This document shows positions 33,345 through 42,294 of a DNA stretch of 64,000 bases, piece after piece. Every line of letters begins with the position of its first letter. Position 1 is the stretch's first letter. The translations under genes and the position numbers were made by a program. The stretch is taken from positions 1 to 64,000 of the IMG/VR virus record IMGVR_UViG_3300037486_000490. The stretch is one strand, 5' to 3'. The notes beneath the pieces are model-generated. The model searched no databases. It was not told where the DNA came from and saw only the letters and a list, made by a program, of their open reading frames with translations. The DNA comes from a virus.

Positions 33345-35467
33345 TACCAGTTCCTTATTTTATAACCAGACATTGTTAAACTTAGCAAACTTGGTTTATT
33401 GCCAGCCGATACTGCTGAAATAGTACACCATACCCAGACATTAGGTGGTATTTCATTATTTGTAAAACTCGTATCTTCATCGCCAGTAGTAATACTGGTT
33501 ATAGTATAAGCCGCAGAATTGAGGTTTGTGGCAGAACCACTCTTAAATGTACCATGCCAACTGATCTGAACCCCGACTGTTTCTGTTCCAGACCCTTCAG
33601 CTAAAACTCCCCTTATAGAAGTGATATGAAGTGTATCAGCGCCAGCATTATAAAATGCTCCTGAGATAGCATTATTATTAAATACTACTGTATCTGCCGA
33701 TATTCCAGAGCCAAGTCCAAATATGAATATTGGAATGGTATCTATATTAAGTCTGGCATTAAGTGTAATTAAATCTTCAACATCCTCTTCTGTTACTGTT
33801 CCCGTTCCTCCATAGGTTCTTGCGTAAGATTGTGTAGCTAATGTATCTGTTGTACTAACTTTTTGAACTCCAGTGAAAGTTGGATTTGCAAGTGGAGCAT
33901 AAGTTGACGAAACCTCAGAACTAAGTATATAGTGAGTTAACATTGAGGTAGTATCAGATACGTTTACTTTGTTAGTTAAGCCGGTTGTTAGATCATAATT
34001 TGAAGCATAATGCCCTGGACCAGCCGTGCTATCGGCAAGCATAACTGCAATATCAGATATTTCTAATCCTGCTCCTATCCTTGCATCAAGACTATCATTA
34101 ATATTTTGTGTGGTGGAAAGAGTCCCGGATGTTGGCAGAGTTACAGTTGTAGATGCTATGGTTGTAAAGGTTAGTGCATCAGCACCCGAAAGCGTTAATG
34201 ATCCACTGGCAGGGGTGAAACCCGTCACTGTTGCAGCAGTCTCACTATCCAATAAATAATTACCCAACATAGAAGCCGTATCTGCCACCTCTATATAAAG
34301 AGGTCGTAAAACATTCAGACTATCAGCAATTTCATCCCTGACATCTCCTATTGTTACTGTACCAATACCGCCATAAGATCTTGCATAAGACTGGGTAGCA
34401 AGTGTATCAGTTGTACTATATTTAGGAAGAACACCCGTGAAAGTCGGAGATGTAAACATTGTTGCCTTACTTTCGTTGGTAACATTTCCTAAACTTACAT
34501 CAGACGATGTCAATGAGAGAGCAGTCTTGAAGTTTGCTGCACTTAAAGCATCTACGGTGTTATTTGCATTTACACGAAGAAAGGTTATTGCCGATGGATT
34601 TGTGAGAGTTAACAGGTTTGAACCAACTGTTGACTGAGCAACAAACCCCATGTTTCCATACTCGTCAATATTCAATAAATTCGTGGTTCCAGCAGAAGGT
34701 AGTGCAGCTATCGGAAGTCGATAACTCCGATTTGCAGTTGGAGCTCCTCCTTGTAGTGCTGTCCAAAATCCATTACTTCCATAAAAATAAAGTAGGCTTC
34801 CTCCATCAGATGTACCATCAAAATAAGGCGCAGCAGTACCATTACCCACAAGACCAGCTCTATCCCATACTGTTGAGTTATTGGTTATTGTAGTTCCCCA
34901 TGATGATCCGCTTGTTACAATAGGTATTCCTGAACCACTTGGATAAACCATTGAAGCTCCTTCTCCAACTTCCGTTAACAAAGCATACGTACTAAGCATT
35001 GTGGCTGTATCTGCTACGGCTACATATAAAGGTCGAAATACATTAAGACTGTCAGCAATCTCATCACGAACATCTCCAATAGCCACCCCTCCTGATCCAC
35101 CAACAAGTCTTGCATAAGCTCTTGTAGCAATAGTATCAGTTCCTATCCCCACAAGTTTGTTAAGCTCTGTATATGTGACCAGGGCTCCATCAAGGACATT
35201 TAATTCCTGACCGTTTGATGTTATCGTCACCGCATTGACCCTCCATGTAACAGGAAGTGATACCGTACCAGTGAATGTAGGTGATGCCAAAGGAGCTTTA
35301 GCTGTTTGTAAAATAGTTATTGAATCACTCGCTATCTCATCGTTAGCATTAATTATAGTTCTTGCCGTAGTCCATGTTCCTCCTGCGGGAATTGTGGTAA
35401 TAGTCTGTGCCATCAAACCTACTGAGAGTAAGACTACACCGAATATTATAAGTAATATTTTTTTCAT
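33344..35467 (-). CDS. Tail-fibre-like protein with signal peptide, 707 aa
   Basis: Signal peptide (MKKILLIIFGVVLLSVGLMAQ) and a long beta-rich body made of internal repeats: VRDEIADSLNV occurs twice, DTLATQSYAR occurs twice, and PTFTG segments recur, as in phage fibres built from triple beta-spirals. It shares the TELNKLVG and LGNVTNESKATMFTSP segments with the 574-aa paralogue at 25916-27640. It ends in a small beta domain rich in Ser/Thr. The signal peptide is unexpected for a fibre made in the cytoplasm. Confidence 0.65.
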   Translation of the reverse strand: MKKILLIIFGVVLLSVGLMAQTITTIPAGGTWTTARTIINANDEIASDSITILQTAKAPLASPTFTGTVSLPVTWRVNAVTITSNGQELNVLDGALVTYTELNKLVGIGTDTIATRAYARLVGGSGGVAIGDVRDEIADSLNVFRPLYVAVADTATMLSTYALLTEVGEGASMVYPSGSGIPIVTSGSSWGTTITNNSTVWDRAGLVGNGTAAPYFDGTSDGGSLLYFYGSNGFWTALQGGAPTANRSYRLPIAALPSAGTTNLLNIDEYGNMGFVAQSTVGSNLLTLTNPSAITFLRVNANNTVDALSAANFKTALSLTSSDVSLGNVTNESKATMFTSPTFTGVLPKYSTTDTLATQSYARSYGGIGTVTIGDVRDEIADSLNVLRPLYIEVADTASMLGNYLLDSETAATVTGFTPASGSLTLSGADALTFTTIASTTVTLPTSGTLSTTQNINDSLDARIGAGLEISDIAVMLADSTAGPGHYASNYDLTTGLTNKVNVSDTTSMLTHYILSSEVSSTYAPLANPTFTGVQKVSTTDTLATQSYARTYGGTGTVTEEDVEDLITLNARLNIDTIPIFIFGLGSGISADTVVFNNNAISGAFYNAGADTLHITSIRGVLAEGSGTETVGVQISWHGTFKSGSATNLNSAAYTITSITTGDEDTSFTNNEIPPNVWVWCTISAVSAGNKPSLLSLTMSGYKIRNW

Positions 35468-35527
35468 CGTATTATTTCTTTATTATCGTTATTCGTATAG
35501 TGTGTTTTATATTACCTAATTTCACAA

Positions 35528-36682
35528 CTACCCATATACATTAGACCAATCATTATTATAAGCACACAATGCACCACTACTTAATGCTGCCCATGCTGCA
35601 GTATTTGTAACTTCAGGTATGGCATCTCCATTGCGATACTTAGTTTCACATAAATTATCTGCCAACCACTCCTGTGTACCTATACAAATAGTTCTATATA
35701 TTCTTCCATCATTCCCCACATATACTCCATATTGACCATGTGCTAGAGTAGTGCTATTTTTTACAAACCTAATTGGTAATCCACTTTTTAGTGTATGATA
35801 TTGTGAATCTTCTATAACAAAATCCTCAAATATTACATTAATTGCTGCATGATAAGGATGAGTAGTATTTATGAGTGTTGCTGACCAATAATCGTATTCT
35901 ATCTGGAAGGCATCAAATACCCCTTCCTTTGTCCTGTAACCAGCTCCAATAGCGTTAAACCCAAGTTCATTTGTTCCTTCATTAGTAGTCCAATAATCAA
36001 GTCCCATAGTCCTTAATTTAAAACATCCATTAGGGTTTATATAGTCTCTCTTAATTACTATATCATTATATGTTGGCACATGCCATCCATTAGATGCAAT
36101 ATTTCTTGCATCATTTACAACATACCAATTATAGAAAAGTCCATACAAAGGAGGATCAGTTTCAACAAACGTCCTATTATCCTTCATGTACCCGGACTCC
36201 ATCATTGTTTCACCCCAATATTGAACCCATAACTTAAAGAACTTATTTAAAACTACTTTATCTGATTCTGTGAGAACTTCACCGGTTTTAAGAATACCTA
36301 TTGCCGATACATCATAAGGTTCGAAATCGGCATATTTGATAAATGTCCTGGTTGTAGTACTAATAATAAGGTTGGCATGTGTCTTCTGCTGAAGCACTCC
36401 GGCACCATTGAACCACCAGTCATCTGTACCATCTGCTGCCAGATAGGTTGCATTATCAGGTACAGCAAAGGTTGCCTCAGTATCAGGAGGGATATATTTT
36501 GTACTCCAGTTCTTTCCTGTAACAGTTATGACAGAAGAATCAAGATCAGAAAGCAAATCATCCCCGTCATACTTGCCGGTCCATAGGAATAGGAACTTGG
36601 CTTTTAATGCCGCAGGCAAGCCATGACTCCTGTTATAGTTGGGAGTGACCAGATTGCAACGACCTAATCCATTAAATCCCAT
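35528..36682 (-). CDS. Circularly permuted FISUMP-domain fibre tip, 384 aa
   Basis: No signal peptide. The N-terminal ~175 residues are an attachment part (NRSHGLPAALKAKFLFLW, VTGKNWSTKY). From residue 180 a FISUMP (C-type-lectin-like) domain is found in swapped order: LYGLFYNWYVVNDARNI and GWHVPTYND come first, the usual C-terminal GLPIRFVKN follows near 301-309, and the usual N-terminal half comes last (DGRIYRTICIGTQEWLADNL, YRNGDAIPEV, CAYNNDWSNVYG) ending at the stop. The chain ends with YG exactly where a normal FISUMP domain continues into LYNWY. Likely the receptor-binding tip. Confidence 0.75.
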   Translation of the reverse strand: MGFNGLGRCNLVTPNYNRSHGLPAALKAKFLFLWTGKYDGDDLLSDLDSSVITVTGKNWSTKYIPPDTEATFAVPDNATYLAADGTDDWWFNGAGVLQQKTHANLIISTTTRTFIKYADFEPYDVSAIGILKTGEVLTESDKVVLNKFFKLWVQYWGETMMESGYMKDNRTFVETDPPLYGLFYNWYVVNDARNIASNGWHVPTYNDIVIKRDYINPNGCFKLRTMGLDYWTTNEGTNELGFNAIGAGYRTKEGVFDAFQIEYDYWSATLINTTHPYHAAINVIFEDFVIEDSQYHTLKSGLPIRFVKNSTTLAHGQYGVYVGNDGRIYRTICIGTQEWLADNLCETKYRNGDAIPEVTNTAAWAALSSGALCAYNNDWSNVYG

Positions 36683-36690
36683 AACTTTAG

Positions 36691-37002
36691 TTAAACTTCA
36701 AACACATTGAATACCGTACAAATATTTGCAATACCACCAAGTACCGCAACTTTATCTCCAATAACTACAGGAAGCCAAAGCTCCCCACCGGATGGTATAA
36801 AAATAGATGTAGCAAGTGCAGTAGGATTAACTCCTGTAAGCACACGGATATCTGCATCTGTTGCCACAATACGCACAAGGTTTCCTGCAATTGCAGCACT
36901 CTGAACAGATGCAGCTGTACCATTTACATCCTGTGATGCTGTAAGTCCCATTACGGGAATTGGATTACCATTGGCATCCATCAACATAACTGCCTTCGAC
37001 AT
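36691..37002 (-). CDS. Small beta-rich virion protein, 103 aa
   Basis: Short Val/Ala/Ile-rich beta protein starting MSKAVMLMDANGNPIPVMG; no signal peptide or helix-rich part. This start and the repeated beta pattern are common in small phage decoration or head-fibre-cap proteins. It lies eight bases upstream of the FISUMP gene and after the 212-aa gene. A structural role is inferred only from composition and position. Confidence 0.55.
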   Translation of the reverse strand: MSKAVMLMDANGNPIPVMGLTASQDVNGTAASVQSAAIAGNLVRIVATDADIRVLTGVNPTALATSIFIPSGGELWLPVVIGDKVAVLGGIANICTVFNVFEV

Positions 37003-37022
37003 TGTAATTTATTTTAGTATTG

Positions 37023-37661
37023 TTAATAGGTAATGTAGGTGATGTAAACTCTCCACTCACCGTTGGTTGTGGTAGCCCAGTTTTGATCCGGATCAAATGA
37101 CAACCATACTTTTGTAGCAGCAGTGTAACTCATTACAACAGCCACTGGAAGGGCAGGGTTTATAACTCCTACCACCTCGTTCTGAGTATCACATGATGCA
37201 GCTACAATAAATTGTGCGCCTGCGGAAGCATTGCCGGCTGCTATGGTAATATCGGAAGCTCCAGCAGAGTTGACAAAGTCGTTTGAAGCAACGATCTGAA
37301 TGTCAAGAACTTTTGATCTTGCAGGTATAATTGCTCCCAAATCCAGGTTATATGCAGTATGATTGGCAGCTGCAACAGGAAGGTAAAAGTCATACCCTAC
37401 GGCATACCCTAAAAGTGCAATACCTTTCTGGATGGTATATATTCCAGCCATACTAACCCCATTCACTTCCGGAGTAACCGTAAGCAGATCAGGAGCTGCA
37501 AGTTGGGAATATACAGACTGAAAATTTTGATTGGTAACCCTCATAGCAGTACCAAGCCCATCACCGCCTGAGCCATTACGACCTTTACCGGGATTAAGAA
37601 GTACCTGACCATATCCTGAGAGTGAGAGGATGCAGAACAATAAAACAAGAAGTTTTTTCAT
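37023..37661 (-). CDS. Signal-peptide-bearing beta-rich protein, 212 aa
   Basis: Signal peptide (MKKLLVLLFCILSLSGYGQ) followed by a Gly-rich linker (GKGRNGSGGDGLG) and a beta-rich domain ending GEWRVYITYITY. No family is recognised. It is the first of the run of exported proteins in this late operon and follows a 131-base gap holding the second copy of the duplicated hairpin. A fibre, cap or exported adhesin role is possible. Confidence 0.6.
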   Translation of the reverse strand: MKKLLVLLFCILSLSGYGQVLLNPGKGRNGSGGDGLGTAMRVTNQNFQSVYSQLAAPDLLTVTPEVNGVSMAGIYTIQKGIALLGYAVGYDFYLPVAAANHTAYNLDLGAIIPARSKVLDIQIVASNDFVNSAGASDITIAAGNASAGAQFIVAASCDTQNEVVGVINPALPVAVVMSYTAATKVWLSFDPDQNWATTTNGEWRVYITYITY

Positions 37662-37752
37662 GATTTTATGATTTAAATGATATAATGTGCAACACTAAAT
37701 TAAGCCATGTCATTCTGGATAGTAAAAATATACGTACCAGAAACGTTATATC

Positions 37753-37781
37753 TATAACCCTTTTACCAGAAAAGGTTTATA
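37753..37781 (-). terminator. Duplicated intergenic hairpin, copy 2
   Basis: Immediately downstream of the BACON-protein stop. TATAACCCTTTT at 37753-37764 pairs with AAAAGGTTTATA at 37770-37781 (12 bp with one mismatch, loop ACCAG). The same stem and flanks occur at 29481-29509 after another late gene. Probably a terminator or processing site dividing the late operon; the element lacks a long T-run. Confidence 0.5.
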
Positions 37782-37792
37782 GTGACGATTAG

Positions 37793-38800
37793 TTATAAAT
37801 CCGGGTCGGTCTTTGTCACATCTATACTATACACACCACCCCCATGAACCAGGGAACTGCTACAAGATATGTTTAAGTTAATCTGATCACCATCTTTTGA
37901 AGACGTACTAACCCAACTGGTAGAGCCATCTACATGCCAGATTCTTACCCATACATAAACATCGTAAGCACCAAGTCCGGTATCAATCCTGAATGTTATA
38001 TGCTGAGATGTTGCTGAGTCAGTCAAAACTGTTGATGCATAGTTGGAAAAAGTTAATCCTGAACTATCGTAATCATTAAAATAATAGGATATTGAGGAAG
38101 AACTTGCCTGCGTTACCTCTATTGTTCTTCCGAATGAGTTATCGCTTGTAAATACCCATACTGTATCAGTACGAGATGCTCCACTATTAATTGCGTTTGG
38201 TACCAGGCGTAGTTCATCACCATCAACATAGTCTCCGGTATTCACCTGAATACCGCCTCGATAAACGCTCGGAGTAATCCAACTTGGATAACTATCAATG
38301 ATCCATGCGGATGCACTCGTTGAAATTATTGATCCCATGTAGGTATATCCACTACTTGTAAACGCCATGCTTACAACTGAAGGGTTCAGATAATCAGCAA
38401 CTACAAATGACCCAGAATTAATATACACTACTCCATCTATAGTAGCATTGGGGAGTTTATATACTGTTCCCGGTTGACTCGTAGACCATGTAAGACATTG
38501 TGTGCTGCATATAATTAACTCATATTGAAAGGTTCCTATTCCAAACGGACAATCTACATACTGATTATCTTCAAACTGAACATCAATTATAACACTTATA
38601 GCTAATGATTCATCTTGCCTGTAGCTTAATGTCTCTGCACTTGTCTTATAAAACCATGTGCCTACACCACCAGGTCTTCTTAAACGTACCCCAAAGTAAT
38701 AAGAACCCAGACCCATATCCTCCGGTCTTACCCTATCCGCAGTACCTGCATATGCAAAGTACTTGAATACTACTTGGTAAGGTGTTGTTCGTGGTGCCAT
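37793..38800 (-). CDS. BACON-domain tail/fibre protein, 335 aa
   Basis: Residues about 141-232 form a BACON domain: SMAFTSSG, then WIIDSYPSWITPSVYRGG, LRLVPNAINSGASRTDT, and FGRTIEVTQ, matching the W..P.W...G...N....R.....V.Q pattern of this Ig-like domain, which occurs in Bacteroidetes glycan enzymes and in a large tail protein of crAssphage. The N-terminal 140 residues are beta-rich with Cys 84, 98 and 102; the last 100 residues are another beta sandwich. No signal peptide. Likely binds host mucin or surface glycan. Confidence 0.75.
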   Translation of the reverse strand: MAPRTTPYQVVFKYFAYAGTADRVRPEDMGLGSYYFGVRLRRPGGVGTWFYKTSAETLSYRQDESLAISVIIDVQFEDNQYVDCPFGIGTFQYELIICSTQCLTWSTSQPGTVYKLPNATIDGVVYINSGSFVVADYLNPSVVSMAFTSSGYTYMGSIISTSASAWIIDSYPSWITPSVYRGGIQVNTGDYVDGDELRLVPNAINSGASRTDTVWVFTSDNSFGRTIEVTQASSSSISYYFNDYDSSGLTFSNYASTVLTDSATSQHITFRIDTGLGAYDVYVWVRIWHVDGSTSWVSTSSKDGDQINLNISCSSSLVHGGGVYSIDVTKTDPDL

Positions 38801-38802
38801 AA

Positions 38803-39189
38803 TTACGCTAAATATTCATTATCTACAGGATATAAAGTGGCAGGTATTGTACTTCCACCAGTACCTGAAAAAGTATAAATTGGCGGCTTTAACGTAGAGT
38901 CATGGTTATATCCTCTGAAATCTCCAAGTCTGTAATTACTAATAGGTTTAGTATATCCCCAAATAGTAGGAGAATATACACCACCTGCAAGTTCAGGTAG
39001 TGCAAAGCCACACATCCCATCCGATCCCTTCCAGAAAGTAGAAACCCCATCTGCACCTCTTGTAGGTTTAAATCTACTCCACATATTCACAAGAGTAGAA
39101 ATACACAACTCAGAGACCTGGTTGATATCCTCACCAAGAGTATTCTTAATGAGCGTAGTGGTTATATCTGTAGTTCCCAATGCTGCCAT
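38803..39189 (-). CDS. Small tail/fibre-associated protein, 128 aa
   Basis: Unrecognised. It starts MAALGTTDITTTLIKNTLGE, a helical N-terminus, followed by a Gly-rich beta half (YTFSGTGGSTIPATLYP). It sits two bases from the long fibre gene and two from the BACON gene, so it is co-translated with both. Similar small proteins between fibre genes of Bacteroidetes phages often act as adaptors or fibre chaperones; that is inference. Confidence 0.55.
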   Translation of the reverse strand: MAALGTTDITTTLIKNTLGEDINQVSELCISTLVNMWSRFKPTRGADGVSTFWKGSDGMCGFALPELAGGVYSPTIWGYTKPISNYRLGDFRGYNHDSTLKPPIYTFSGTGGSTIPATLYPVDNEYLA

Positions 39190-39191
39190 AT

Positions 39192-41252
39192 CTACGGTGT
39201 TCCGAATGCTGCTATATCATTAGCAGCTGTTAATAATCCTGCGGAGCTTAAGCTTGCAATAATGGTAGTTCCATACTTAAATACAAGTTTTCCGCTTTCT
39301 TGCATTATGGTAAAGTTTGTCATATTAAGTTCAGCATGCGTATGTGCCAGTAAACTATACCTTAAATCTCCACGCGCATCTGTATGATATATTGTATGAT
39401 CGTCATCGAGCAATCCTGTCAATGAACCATGGTCAGTAAGTATCGGAGCAGTGCCTGATAACTGTGGATTGCCCCTGAGATCCTGAGCCTCAGCGTATGT
39501 TCCACTTGAAGAGGTAGCATCGACTATTACCTTGTATAATACCTTGAACTCCGGAGAGGGCAATGTTCCAAAAGACAATCCCGAGTATGTTGCTGCCCTT
39601 GCTGCAGCTAATGTGCCATATGCAGCCTGACCCATAAGTGAAATAATAGGTGACACCGTATCATTGGTTGCTACCAGGTAATACACCCCATATTCATTCG
39701 ATGCAAGCTCTGCCAGCGTTCCGGCATTATCATACTGGGGTCTTCCACCAGTTCCTGCTTTCCACCAACTATTTTGAAGTGAAGTCCATAACCAATTGAG
39801 ACTTACATCCCTGTAAACAACTGATACCTGGTATGGATTTGCTCCCGTAATGCTGTAAAAAAGATCCTCATCCGCATACTGTCCACCTAAAAGGTTAATG
39901 GATGTGTCAGCAAAAGCTGCTGTAAGCCCTGAGATATATGCTGTACCCCTTGTAAGATGCAGATAAGCATGCGTAGAAGAAGTCATGTTAGTCCCGTGAC
40001 GCTCGTCATATAACCGGTAATTCGCACCGTTCTTGTAAACAATGCATATAGGAACTGCGGTAAATATGCTCCAGGATACTTGCAGTCTTGTTAGTACTCC
40101 CGAACTATTATAGTACACATACCATATTCCATTAGCAGATGCAGAAAAATCTAACGTCTGCGTTGTCTTGGCATATGCTGTTCCCTTATACCATGCAGTA
40201 TGTACCCCTGTAATATTCAATACTCCTGCAACAACAGACAATGTAGGAGTGGGATACAATCCCGTAGGCTCCTCTATAGCATCAACAGGGTTATTTGTTA
40301 TATTATCCCAGTGAACCTGAGCAGATCCTGAGGTCTGTACCTCTGTTTTGGTGTATACGCTTGTTGCAGCTGCATAACCGGCGGATGCATGGTTGCCCCA
40401 TCCATAAGCGGTATTCCAGTTAGCTGAGTTATTTGTTATTGATGTTCCCCATCCAAGTCCTGTAGAAAGTCCAATCCCTGCCCCGGGATATACCATACTC
40501 ACAGAACCACCTCCAGCCGGTTGCCAGGTACCGTCCTCACGAAGAAACAACGTAGCGCCGGTACCGAGTATAATACCACCCATAACAGTCGGCGTGGCAA
40601 CAGGCATGCTTTCCCAGATAGTAGGAGGAAGCCATCCGGTAGAAGACCATGCCTGGATTTCATAATCACCGGCAAAAGACTTCTTGCATCTCAAATATTC
40701 ATTCGGGAGACCGGAATTCATAATCTCAAACCAGTCACTGACATCTGTTCCACCAGAAGTAGCAGGTATCCATGACCTGACGCCTGCCGTAGTAGAACTT
40801 AAGACATATCCACTCACAGCGGGGTTGCCAAGAACAGGCTCATATACTCCGGCATGCGTATGTGCAACAGGAGAATAGACTCCCGTATGAGTATGCGCCA
40901 GCAGAGAATAACGTGCATCCCCGCGTGTCTGGTTATAATATATCGTATGATCGTCCACCCCAAGATCAAGCAGATCTCCATGGGATACGATAGCACTATC
41001 GGTATCTATCACCAACTCCCAGTTGACAGCCTGGTATGCCCCGGTAGAGTCCGCGGTACAAACGTATAGTTTACCAGTAGTGAGGTAAAGGTCGTTAATG
41101 AAGTAAGGATGAGTGGGTTCTGAGTAAAATACCTGTGCCCTGGAATTCTGCAGGTCTACCAGGCTATTATTTACATGAATGAATGCATCACGGAGCAGAT
41201 CCCCTGTACCGTCATCAGCTGCAAGTCCAACATTTATAAGTTCTATAGCCAT
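39192..41252 (-). CDS. Long tail fibre protein, 686 aa
   Basis: The start MAIELINVGLAADDGTGDLL, then RDAFIHVNNSLVDL, is the common N-terminal motif of phage tail fibres (DGTGD..RDAF..VN), used to attach to the tail. The body has fibre-type repeats: AHTHTGVYSPVAHTHAGVY, ILTDHGSLTGLLDDDHTIYH and a second GDLRYSLLAHTH near the C-terminus. No signal peptide. It overlaps the 94-aa gene by one base. Probably the main adhesion fibre, joined with the BACON and FISUMP proteins downstream. Confidence 0.8.
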   Translation of the reverse strand: MAIELINVGLAADDGTGDLLRDAFIHVNNSLVDLQNSRAQVFYSEPTHPYFINDLYLTTGKLYVCTADSTGAYQAVNWELVIDTDSAIVSHGDLLDLGVDDHTIYYNQTRGDARYSLLAHTHTGVYSPVAHTHAGVYEPVLGNPAVSGYVLSSTTAGVRSWIPATSGGTDVSDWFEIMNSGLPNEYLRCKKSFAGDYEIQAWSSTGWLPPTIWESMPVATPTVMGGIILGTGATLFLREDGTWQPAGGGSVSMVYPGAGIGLSTGLGWGTSITNNSANWNTAYGWGNHASAGYAAATSVYTKTEVQTSGSAQVHWDNITNNPVDAIEEPTGLYPTPTLSVVAGVLNITGVHTAWYKGTAYAKTTQTLDFSASANGIWYVYYNSSGVLTRLQVSWSIFTAVPICIVYKNGANYRLYDERHGTNMTSSTHAYLHLTRGTAYISGLTAAFADTSINLLGGQYADEDLFYSITGANPYQVSVVYRDVSLNWLWTSLQNSWWKAGTGGRPQYDNAGTLAELASNEYGVYYLVATNDTVSPIISLMGQAAYGTLAAARAATYSGLSFGTLPSPEFKVLYKVIVDATSSSGTYAEAQDLRGNPQLSGTAPILTDHGSLTGLLDDDHTIYHTDARGDLRYSLLAHTHAELNMTNFTIMQESGKLVFKYGTTIIASLSSAGLLTAANDIAAFGTP

Positions 41253-41536
41253 CAGATCTGTATTGCATCAGAAGATATAAAAGTCATGTCTGCTGTTAGA
41301 GGAATGGTAACAGGTATTGTTGATCCCGGGGTGGTAAGACTGCTTGCGTCATAGTCCACTTCATAGACAAAACGAAGCAGATATTCCTCAAGCACATCCT
41401 GAAAGATATTCTCATGCTCAATACCCAAAGCCATAGCGGTTGCCATAAGCTGGCATTTATGACTTATTGAACTATCGAGGGCAACGATAAAATCGGTGAC
41501 ACTTGGATAGTCAAGGTAATTGAGCGAGAATGGCAT
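41252..41536 (-). CDS. Structural protein, 94 aa
   Basis: No family recognised. A mixed alpha-beta protein with a helical middle (CQLMATAMALGIEHENIFQDVLEEYLL) and a beta end. It starts at an ATG sharing one base with the 234-aa gene and ends sharing one base with the fibre gene. Position between neck-region genes and the fibre suggests a small tail or neck adaptor. Confidence 0.5.
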   Translation of the reverse strand: MPFSLNYLDYPSVTDFIVALDSSISHKCQLMATAMALGIEHENIFQDVLEEYLLRFVYEVDYDASSLTTPGSTIPVTIPLTADMTFISSDAIQI

Positions 41537-42240
41537 TAGTGTCCGGGTTTAAAAATATAAATACCAGTATCAACAATGGACTTAAGCGCTATGGCTTTCT
41601 CGTTTGCATTCGAGAAATACCCGTAGTCAAAGTCATATCTTATACCATATTGGATAATCATAAGCTTAAGAACGCTGTCCTTAAGGATATCAACATCCTG
41701 TTTATAAGCAGTCTCATCTGCCTTCAATTCAAGATAGGCAGTTATCGATGTGGATAAATACTCATCAGATACCTTTGTAGTAAGTAACCTACAGGTATAG
41801 TTCACCGCTACGGCTCCCGGATTGGTATCCCCGTTAGTTACAATCTTGTAAACGCCGTCTGGGAACGTGACATAATCAAACGCCAGGGCAACACCATCGG
41901 CATCCGTATATGTGAACTTGGCTGCGTTTGCCGCCAGTTTGATATCATCCACCGACAGGTGCAGAAATTTGTCTGCAATATCCGTGTCATATCCCCACTT
42001 TACCATGTCTACCAATAGATTGGTAGCATAATATGCTGTAAGTTTTGTTGCTATTTCATCTATTCTTATATAGTACGGATCGATAAAGAACGTACTCTTA
42101 ATGGTAAGAATGGACAGATCCGGAAATGTAATTACAAAAGCATCGGGATCGGCTGTAAAATCAGTATACACCCCGGTTGATAGTATCTGAAGCACCAGGG
42201 CTTCGCCTTTACGTATTACAGTTTTTGCTATTACAGCCAT
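41536..42240 (-). CDS. Structural protein, 234 aa
   Basis: No family recognised. It begins MAVIAKTVIRKGEALVLQIL and is beta-rich in the first half (TFFIDPYYIRIDEIATKL); the last 60 residues are helical, with DILKDSVLKLMIIQYGIRYDF. It follows the 304-aa gene across a strong terminator (42258-42284), so expression may depend on readthrough or a promoter nearby. Likely a neck or tail component by position. Confidence 0.5.
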   Translation of the reverse strand: MAVIAKTVIRKGEALVLQILSTGVYTDFTADPDAFVITFPDLSILTIKSTFFIDPYYIRIDEIATKLTAYYATNLLVDMVKWGYDTDIADKFLHLSVDDIKLAANAAKFTYTDADGVALAFDYVTFPDGVYKIVTNGDTNPGAVAVNYTCRLLTTKVSDEYLSTSITAYLELKADETAYKQDVDILKDSVLKLMIIQYGIRYDFDYGYFSNANEKAIALKSIVDTGIYIFKPGH

Positions 42241-42257
42241 GGCATAATAAGATAAAA

Positions 42258-42284
42258 GAAAGGGGAGGTGAATTCTCCCCTTTC
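42258..42284 (-). terminator. Rho-independent terminator
   Basis: Perfect 10-bp stem: GAAAGGGGAG at 42258-42267 pairs with CTCCCCTTTC at 42275-42284, loop GTGAATT (read on plus). On the minus strand the stem is followed by TTTTATC. It ends the transcript of the 304-aa gene. Confidence 0.75.
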
Positions 42285-42294
42285 AAGTGACTAA

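Noticed and set aside
35528-36682. Diversity-generating retroelement target
   Set aside because: The FISUMP tip is the right type of fold, but no reverse transcriptase and no template repeat were seen in the window.
23151-37661. Prophage-borne bacterial genes or assembly contamination explaining the signal-peptide proteins
   Set aside because: The genes lie in tight overlaps with fibre-type phage genes on the same strand and share segments with one another, so they belong to the phage operon.
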